Of a stretch of DNA of 10,727 nucleotides, positions 6,892 through 10,727 are shown piece by piece. The notes beneath the pieces were generated by a model, which did not search any database, was not told the origin of the DNA, and saw nothing but the letters and a program-made list of their open reading frames with translations. This stretch comes from RPQJ01 sp036277615 (GTDB lineage: Bacteria > Pseudomonadota > Gammaproteobacteria > Steroidobacterales > Steroidobacteraceae), in the NCBI GenBank assembly GCA_036277615.1, contig DASUMQ010000015.1, forward strand, positions 1-10,727, in the 5' to 3' direction. How positions within the stretch are numbered: position 1 is the stretch's first letter; every line of letters begins with the position of its first letter. The position numbers and the translations under genes are program-made.

Positions 6892-8832
6892 TCAGGGCGA
6901 CACGCGAACGGAGGTGCCGTCCTGCCGGATCCGGTAGATGCGGTCGGCGCCGAGATCCGCATAGGTCCGTGAGGTCCCGTTCGGCCACACGACCGTAACG
7001 TCGGCGCGCGTGCTGCCCTTCAGGCCGAAGTGCAGCCGCGTGAAGTTCTGTGACCAGCGGTGATAGCCGCCGTTCTGCTCGCGGTACTGAGTCACGCCGC
7101 CGGCCCGTACGTACACCTTCGCACCGACGGCATCCCGGTTCGATACGGTGCCGACCAGGTCGAGCTGCAGCCAGTGGTTGGCGTTGCCGCGGTTGTGGAA
7201 CAGCTGCTTCGGACCGCCGTAGTAGACCGGCCGCATGTTGTTGCCGTTCGTCACCAGCAGGTCCAGGAACCCGTCGAGGTCGTAATCAGCCGTCACGACG
7301 CTGTCGCTCGTGCCTGCCTTCGAGGCGACTGCGGCGCCGACGCTGCCGGCAGCGCCGCCGGCATTGGCGATCTCGGCGAACCTGCCGTTGCCGTCGTTGC
7401 GGAACAGCCGGTTCGGCAGGTTGCGCGCACCGCCCGTGCAGGCGAGGAACAGGTCTTCGTCCATGTCGTTGTCGAAATCGCCCGAGACCGCGCTCTGGCA
7501 GCGCAACGGCGCGTCGAAACCCGCGTTCGTGACGGACACGAGTCCGCTGGTCGAATTGCGCACGAGCAGCGGCTTCTGCGGCAGCTCGGCCGCCGACGCA
7601 CCCTGAAAGCGCAGGTCGGTGATCGCGGCGGTCGAGCTCACTTGCAGGTACGAGTACTTGAAGCCCCCCCCACCCTGCTGGATCTTCCACTCGCCGGTCC
7701 CGGTGAGGTAACCGATGTTGATGCCGGGCGAACCGGAGCCGATGCCCCAGTTGCGCGAATCGCCGGAACTCAGCTGGAAGGCCAGGCTGCCCGGACTCCA
7801 GAGCCCGGAGCCGATGTCGATGGCGGCCGGATCGCCCTCGGGACTGGTACCCGTGCTCAGGCTCGTGATGAGGCTCAGCACGCCCGTCGTCCGGAACGTG
7901 ACGGACTTGGTGTTCTGCCCGGTGATCAGCTGCACCTCGAACCGGTTCGACGCGAATTGATAGGCGTCCGACGGTCGCTCGGGACCCTTGACGATGAACA
8001 GGTCAGGGCGCAGGTCGAGGTTGTAGTCCAGTGTCGCGACGTCGATCACCGACTGGAACTGCGGGTACGAGCCGGTCACGTTCGCGATCGACCCGCTCGG
8101 AAACGCATTGACCTTGGGATAGGTGCCGGTCTGCGGCGCGCAGAGCAGTTCGAGGCCCGCGGTGGCGTGGACGTCGGCAAGGTGCGCCCATTGCCCGTTG
8201 GGGGAGCATGCGAGCGGCGTGGACGCGGCCGCGCCGAACTTGCCGTCCGCGAGGCGCGGGTAGAAGCGAGGCCCTACGAGCGCGATCGCGGCGAGGTCGA
8301 GCCGGCCGTCGCGGTTGTAATCGAAGAAGATCGGCTGGCGTGACGCCGAGTGACGTTGCTGGTCGAGCCCGAACGTACCGGAGCGGTCTGACAGCACACC
8401 CGACTGGTTGGTGTGCAACATGTCCCCGCCGAGGTCGACCGTCTGGTAAAGGTCGTCGTCGCCGTCGTTGTCGACGTCCGCCCAGCTCACGGCGTGGGTG
8501 TCGACCGTGGCCCGGGCGCCGGTCCACCCGGGGGTCGCCGAGCCGTCGACCTGGGCGGAGACCTCGGTGAAGGTCCCGTCGCGGTCGTTGCGATACAGCG
8601 TTGCCCGGTTGCGGTGGTTGTTGAAGAAGATGTCGGGGTAGTCGTCGCCGTTGTAGTCGCCCCACGACGCCCCCCAGGTTTCCGAGGCCGACCCCGCCAG
8701 GCCCGCAGGTTGCGACACGGGGTCAAAGGCGATCTGCGATGCGGCGATCGCGGGCCACCCACCCGTTGCCACCAGGGCAAGCGAAGCGAGCCATTGGCGG
8801 CGCCCAAAATGCGCCGTTGGCGACTTGCACAT
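6892..8832 (-). CDS. Secreted FG-GAP/VCBS repeat protein with C-terminal ASPIC/UnbV domain
   Basis: Predicted 646-residue exported protein. The N-terminus has a twin-arginine-like signal (GRRQWLASLALVATGGWPAIA, residues 10-30), with likely cleavage near AIA-ASQ. Six Asp-rich calcium-binding-loop motifs of the FG-GAP/VCBS type follow: DYNGDDYPD (59), DVDNDGDDD (119), DYNRDGRLD (171), DYNLDLRPD (269), DFDNDMDED (452) and DYDLDGFLD (516). They suggest an integrin-alpha-like beta-propeller. Residues 565-640 form an ASPIC/UnbV domain (AVGAKVYVRAGG, REQNGGYHRWSQ, LHFGL, VVWPNGT), as in CRTAC1-like proteins. The roughly 175 residues between repeats four and five lack the motif and are Gly/Ser/Thr-rich. 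The molecular role is unknown; such proteins are often surface carbohydrate- or protein-binding. It heads the minus-strand gene run, 143 bp before the GH-like gene and divergent from the barrel gene. A run of eight G residues lies inside the gene. Confidence 0.88.
   Translation of the reverse strand: MCKSPTAHFGRRQWLASLALVATGGWPAIAASQIAFDPVSQPAGLAGSASETWGASWGDYNGDDYPDIFFNNHRNRATLYRNDRDGTFTEVSAQVDGSATPGWTGARATVDTHAVSWADVDNDGDDDLYQTVDLGGDMLHTNQSGVLSDRSGTFGLDQQRHSASRQPIFFDYNRDGRLDLAAIALVGPRFYPRLADGKFGAAASTPLACSPNGQWAHLADVHATAGLELLCAPQTGTYPKVNAFPSGSIANVTGSYPQFQSVIDVATLDYNLDLRPDLFIVKGPERPSDAYQFASNRFEVQLITGQNTKSVTFRTTGVLSLITSLSTGTSPEGDPAAIDIGSGLWSPGSLAFQLSSGDSRNWGIGSGSPGINIGYLTGTGEWKIQQGGGGFKYSYLQVSSTAAITDLRFQGASAAELPQKPLLVRNSTSGLVSVTNAGFDAPLRCQSAVSGDFDNDMDEDLFLACTGGARNLPNRLFRNDGNGRFAEIANAGGAAGSVGAAVASKAGTSDSVVTADYDLDGFLDLLVTNGNNMRPVYYGGPKQLFHNRGNANHWLQLDLVGTVSNRDAVGAKVYVRAGGVTQYREQNGGYHRWSQNFTRLHFGLKGSTRADVTVVWPNGTSRTYADLGADRIYRIRQDGTSVRVSP
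7664..7671 (-). repeat. G8 homopolymer inside the FG-GAP gene
   Basis: Eight consecutive G on the coding strand encode part of a Gly-Gly-Gly-Gly run at residues 387-390. Loss or gain of one base would cut the protein before its last two FG-GAP motifs and the ASPIC domain, so it is a possible slippage site. It may also simply reflect high GC. Confidence 0.8.
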
Positions 8833-8852
8833 TCTGCGATCTTCTGGTGAAC

Positions 8853-8858
8853 ATCATA
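8853..8858 (-). promoter_or_regulatory. Candidate -10 element for the minus-strand EPS genes
   Basis: TATGAT on the minus strand lies about 20 bases before the FG-GAP start codon. The matching -35 (TTAGCG, 16 bases upstream) is poor, so an activator or another sigma factor might be needed. The 108-bp divergent gap (8833-8940) must also hold the barrel promoter, for which I see no clear -35/-10 pair. Confidence 0.3.
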
Positions 8859-8927
8859 ACTGGGGGTTTCTTCACGCTAAGCCTCACGGGTCGGCGAGGA
8901 TGTAAGCCATTCCGCTTGCCGTTCGTC

Positions 8928-8932
8928 GGAGG
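8928..8932 (+). promoter_or_regulatory. Ribosome binding site for the outer-membrane barrel gene
   Basis: GGAGG lies eight bases before the GTG at 8941. It is the strongest Shine-Dalgarno in the window and fixes the GTG start. Confidence 0.7.
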
Positions 8933-8940
8933 TATCCATC

Positions 8941-10194
8941 GTGAAGAAAAGCCCGCTTCTTGAGCTCGAATCGCCAGCGCGGCGCACTACTACGCGCAGT
9001 TGCCTGCTCGCTGCCGCCGTCGGGGCGGTCCTGTGCCTCGACGCCGGGCCGAGCGCTGCCCAAGGCTCGGAGGAGGACGTCGCGCGCATCGTGGACGCGT
9101 TCAATCCGTACGCCACCGTGGGCTACGGTTACGACTCCAACATCTACCGGCTCGACGACGAGGCCGACGAGATCGGCGACGGGCGCTCGGACCAGTACGC
9201 GATGGTGAGCGCCGGGTTCGACGCGGACATCACCTCGTCGCTGCAACGCTGGGACCTTTACGGTGAGTTGAGCCATACGCTCTTCAACGAGCACGACGAC
9301 CTCGACTACACCGGCAGCCGCGCGGGCGCCATCTGGCACTGGGGGCTCACGAAGGCCACGTTCGGCGAGCTGGGAATCGTGCATCGCCGCGCGTTGCGCG
9401 ACTTCGCGAACCAGCCGGCGGAAAACAAGGTCAAGGACGTGCGCATGGAGAACAAGCTCCAGGGCAGCGCCAACATCAAGTTGCCGGGCCGCTGGACCAT
9501 GGGCGTGCGCGGCGAATTCGCGGACATCACGTTCTCGGAATCCGAGCGGCTCGACCTGCGGCGGTTCCTGACCGGCGGCAACATCGGGTACGCATCCACG
9601 GCCGGCAGCACGATCGGCATCGACGCGGAATACGTCGAGGGCGATTACGACATCAATCCGCTCGCCGACTACGAGGAATACACGATCGGGCCGACGCTCG
9701 AGTGGAAGTTCACCGAGCGCACGATCCTGCTGGCGAAAGTGGGCTACACCAAGCGCAACCAGGCTGACCCGCTGCGGCAGGACTTCGACGGCATCACGGG
9801 CCGCGTCTCGTTCAACATGGACAACGCGCCCACCAACGGCCTCAAGCTCGTGCTCTATCGCGACCTGAGCAACCTCGGCGACGAGGTGCTCGACTTCGCC
9901 GAAGTCACGGGCATCGAGGTCGAGCCGCGCTGGCAACTGCGCGAGGGCCTCGACGTGCGCCTGCTGGCCGGCTACGAAAAACGTGACTTCAATCCCGATC
10001 CCGACGCCGAGCTGCTCGGACTCGATCCGAACCGCGACGACGATGTGTTCACCGGGGGCGCGTTCCTCGACTGGCAATTCACCCGCAACTTCAAGCTTTC
10101 GGTCGGGGCGGACATGCAAAAACGCGACTCGACGCGCGAATTGCAGGACTTCGACTTCAACCGTTTCGAGATCAAGGTCACAGGCACGCTCTAG
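8941..10194 (+). CDS. Outer-membrane beta-barrel protein, EpsL/BBP2_2-like
   Basis: Predicted 417-residue outer-membrane protein. The signal peptide (about residues 1-41) has a basic n-region, hydrophobic core LLAAAVGAVLCL and c-region AGPSAAQ. The mature part opens with FNPYATVGYGYDSNIYRLDD, the Y-D-x-N pattern that starts EpsL and BBP2_2 barrels. Alternating amphipathic strands follow with aromatic girdle residues (RWDLYGELSHTLF, WTMGVRGEFADITF, TILLAKVGYTKRN, VRLLAGYEKRDFN, FKLSVGADMQKRD), separated by acidic loops. The last strand, RFEIKVTGTL, lacks a terminal Phe. Barrels of this type accompany EPS loci and are proposed to help export; an export role here rests on context. It is transcribed away from the minus-strand EPS genes from a shared 108-bp region. 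A long open frame on its opposite strand is a GC-driven shadow. No terminator hairpin follows the TAG. Confidence 0.85.
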   Translation: MKKSPLLELESPARRTTTRSCLLAAAVGAVLCLDAGPSAAQGSEEDVARIVDAFNPYATVGYGYDSNIYRLDDEADEIGDGRSDQYAMVSAGFDADITSSLQRWDLYGELSHTLFNEHDDLDYTGSRAGAIWHWGLTKATFGELGIVHRRALRDFANQPAENKVKDVRMENKLQGSANIKLPGRWTMGVRGEFADITFSESERLDLRRFLTGGNIGYASTAGSTIGIDAEYVEGDYDINPLADYEEYTIGPTLEWKFTERTILLAKVGYTKRNQADPLRQDFDGITGRVSFNMDNAPTNGLKLVLYRDLSNLGDEVLDFAEVTGIEVEPRWQLREGLDVRLLAGYEKRDFNPDPDAELLGLDPNRDDDVFTGGAFLDWQFTRNFKLSVGADMQKRDSTRELQDFDFNRFEIKVTGTL

Positions 10195-10251
10195 GGCATC
10201 CCCGGCGGCGCTCCCGGCTACGGCTCGCTTGGCTTTTTACGCTTCGGTGCG

Positions 10252-10280
10252 TTGACGCGCCGACGCGTCGCGCCAACACT
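10252..10280 (+). promoter_or_regulatory. Sigma70-like promoter before the c-di-GMP riboswitch
   Basis: TTGACG (10252-10257) matches the -35 box at five of six positions and is followed, after exactly 17 bases, by AACACT (10275-10280), a weak -10 that keeps the important A and T. Transcription would start near 10286-10288, at the 5' edge of the aptamer, which fits a dedicated promoter. The spacer holds a perfect 10-bp palindrome, CGACGCGTCG (10261-10270), a possible repressor site. Confidence 0.5.
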
Positions 10281-10283
10281 CGG

Positions 10284-10372
10284 GCCCAGCAAAGGCAAAC
10301 CCGCCGAAAGGCGGGGACGCAAAGCCACCGGTCTAAGGGCGCAGAAGCCTACGACAGCGGGGTTGCCGGGAG
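10284..10372 (+). promoter_or_regulatory. Cyclic-di-GMP-I (GEMM-I) riboswitch aptamer
   Basis: The conserved GEMM-I elements occur in order: GGCAAAC (10294-10300), a perfect CCCGCC/GGCGGG stem capped by a GAAA tetraloop (10300-10315, loop 10306-10309), the joint GGACGCAAAGCC (10315-10326), a second arm with a tetraloop-receptor-like CTAAGG...CCTACG (10333-10353), and AGCGGGGTTGCC (10356-10367). GGCAA at 10294-10298 is complementary to TTGCC at 10363-10367 and can close the fold. Aligned on the CAAAC core to the Vibrio Vc2 aptamer, the position equivalent to G20 is G (10294) and that of A47 is A (10321); G at the first favours c-di-GMP over the cGAMP-type variant. It lies on the same strand as, and about 110 bases before, the lipoprotein start. 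Confidence 0.95.
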
Positions 10373-10438
10373 CGGGAACGCCCTCGTCACGCGAGCGGAG
10401 ACCGATTGGGGGTCCCGCGCGCTGCAACCGCTCGCTTC

Positions 10439-10481
10439 GCTTCTTCCCGGCTCCGGTGGCGCAACCGGACCAGGGAGAAGC
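10439..10481 (+). promoter_or_regulatory. Shine-Dalgarno-sequestering hairpin (riboswitch expression platform)
   Basis: The lipoprotein ribosome site GGGAGAAG (10473-10480) can pair with CTTCTTCCC (10440-10448) with a single T bulge, extended by G10439-C10481. The enclosed loop forms its own perfect stem, TCCGGT (10452-10457) with ACCGGA (10464-10469). The competing strand TCCCGGC (10445-10451) is fully complementary to GCCGGGA (10365-10371), which overlaps the 3' closing strand of the aptamer. A further 8-bp helix (10391-10398 with 10428-10435) is compatible with either state. This predicts a translational switch; if ligand binding frees 10445-10451, c-di-GMP would turn the gene off. Pairings are seen; the direction is inferred. 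Confidence 0.6.
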
Positions 10482-10483
10482 CA

Positions 10484-10727
10484 GTGGCCACCGATCCGAC
10501 TTCGTGTCTTCGCGCCCTCGTCGCGGTCTGGGCGCTCACCTGCCTCGCCGCGTGCACCCCGGACCGGACGGATTCGGGAACGAACGCGTTCGAAGCCCCG
10601 TTTCCCATTACGCACGCGCCGTCGTCGCCCATGGGTCCTCGGCCGATACACGCGTCGGAACCGCCGCCCCCCACCTCCTCCGAACCCCCTCCCCCCACCT
10701 CCTCGGAACCTCCGCCCCCGGTCGTCG
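10484..10727 (+). CDS. Proline-rich lipoprotein under riboswitch control (partial, C-terminus off the right edge)
   Basis: The frame opens with GTG at 10484, has GGGAG/AGAAG seven or so bases upstream, and stays open to the window edge, giving 81 visible residues. The N-terminus is a lipoprotein signal: hydrophobic core ALVAVWALTCLAAC with lipobox LAAC and lipidated Cys24. Thr25 at +2 does not call for inner-membrane retention, so outer-membrane anchoring is likely. The n-region is only weakly basic. The mature part is disordered in appearance and enters a tandem EPPPPTSS repeat (residues 59-66, 67-74 and the start of a third), a probable flexible stalk or tether before an unseen C-terminal domain. 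I do not recognise the protein. Its position directly behind a GEMM-I aptamer makes c-di-GMP control very likely; a link to the polysaccharide matrix is suggested only by the neighbouring genes. Confidence 0.8.
   Translation, partial: MATDPTSCLRALVAVWALTCLAACTPDRTDSGTNAFEAPFPITHAPSSPMGPRPIHASEPPPPTSSEPPPPTSSEPPPPVV
10658..10727 (+). repeat. 24-bp tandem repeat encoding EPPPPTSS
   Basis: Units begin at 10658, 10682 and 10706, the last cut by the window edge. Each encodes Glu, four Pro, Thr, Ser, Ser. The repeat count could vary between strains and change the tether length. Confidence 0.8.

Noticed and set aside
6749..6988. 80-residue N-terminal extension of the GH-like protein
   Set aside because: It would overlap the 3' end of the FG-GAP gene and bury the signal sequence; the ATG at 6748 has its own ribosome site.
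8833..8940. Sigma54 (-24/-12) promoter in the divergent gap
   Set aside because: On the minus strand a TGGC is followed by CGCC at one base off the required GG-N10-GC spacing; no correct match on either strand.
8884..10119. A 411-codon minus-strand open frame opposite the barrel gene
   Set aside because: The plus-strand barrel has a strong ribosome site, signal peptide and beta-strand pattern. The antisense frame mirrors its codons and has no signal or domain.
10195..10240. Intrinsic terminator for the barrel gene ending in the T5 run at 10234-10238
   Set aside because: I could not find a stem immediately before the T-run, so no terminator is claimed.
10284..10372. The GEMM aptamer as a 3',3'-cGAMP-type variant
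   Set aside because: The position equivalent to Vc2 G20 is G, whereas cGAMP-preferring variants carry A there.

Overview
The window is a high-GC proteobacterial chromosome segment carrying an exopolysaccharide (EPS) export and modification locus. The EpsE/EpsF pair and the EpsL/BBP2_2-like outer-membrane barrel resemble the EPS loci of beta- and gammaproteobacteria that often accompany PEP-CTERM/exosortase systems. No exosortase or PEP-CTERM protein is visible here, so the lineage is an inference.

Layout. Positions 1-8832 are all minus strand, read from high to low coordinates: a secreted FG-GAP/VCBS protein with a C-terminal ASPIC/UnbV domain (8832-6892), an exported TIM-barrel glycoside-hydrolase-like protein (6748-5651), the EpsE-type export protein (5611-4772), the EpsF-type Wzz chain-length protein without a kinase domain (4734-3610), a 643-residue protein joining an N-terminal sulfotransferase to a C-terminal WecG/TagA/CpsF glycosyltransferase (3499-1568), a second sulfotransferase (1571-630), and a third sulfotransferase that runs off the left edge (633-1). 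The last three are joined by GTGA and ATGA stop/start overlaps. On the plus strand, divergent from the FG-GAP gene across 108 bp, is the outer-membrane barrel (8941-10194).

The right end (10195-10727) is a separate regulatory unit on the plus strand: a sigma70-like promoter, a clear GEMM-I cyclic-di-GMP riboswitch, a leader that can fold into mutually exclusive helices around the Shine-Dalgarno sequence, and the 5' part of a lipoprotein gene with proline-rich EPPPPTSS repeats.

How the genes may work together (inference): EpsF and EpsE, perhaps with the barrel, form the envelope-spanning export route. The WecG-type domain adds a sugar to a lipid-linked glycan. Three PAPS-dependent sulfotransferase modules suggest that the exported polymer is sulfated at several positions. 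The GH-like protein and the FG-GAP protein act outside the inner membrane on the polymer or at the surface. The riboswitch ties the neighbouring lipoprotein to c-di-GMP, the usual signal for biofilm matrix production.

The most unusual elements are the sulfotransferase-WecG fusion within a three-sulfotransferase translationally coupled cassette, and the c-di-GMP riboswitch controlling a proline-repeat lipoprotein beside the EPS locus. No tRNA, rRNA, CRISPR array, insertion sequence or phage gene was seen.
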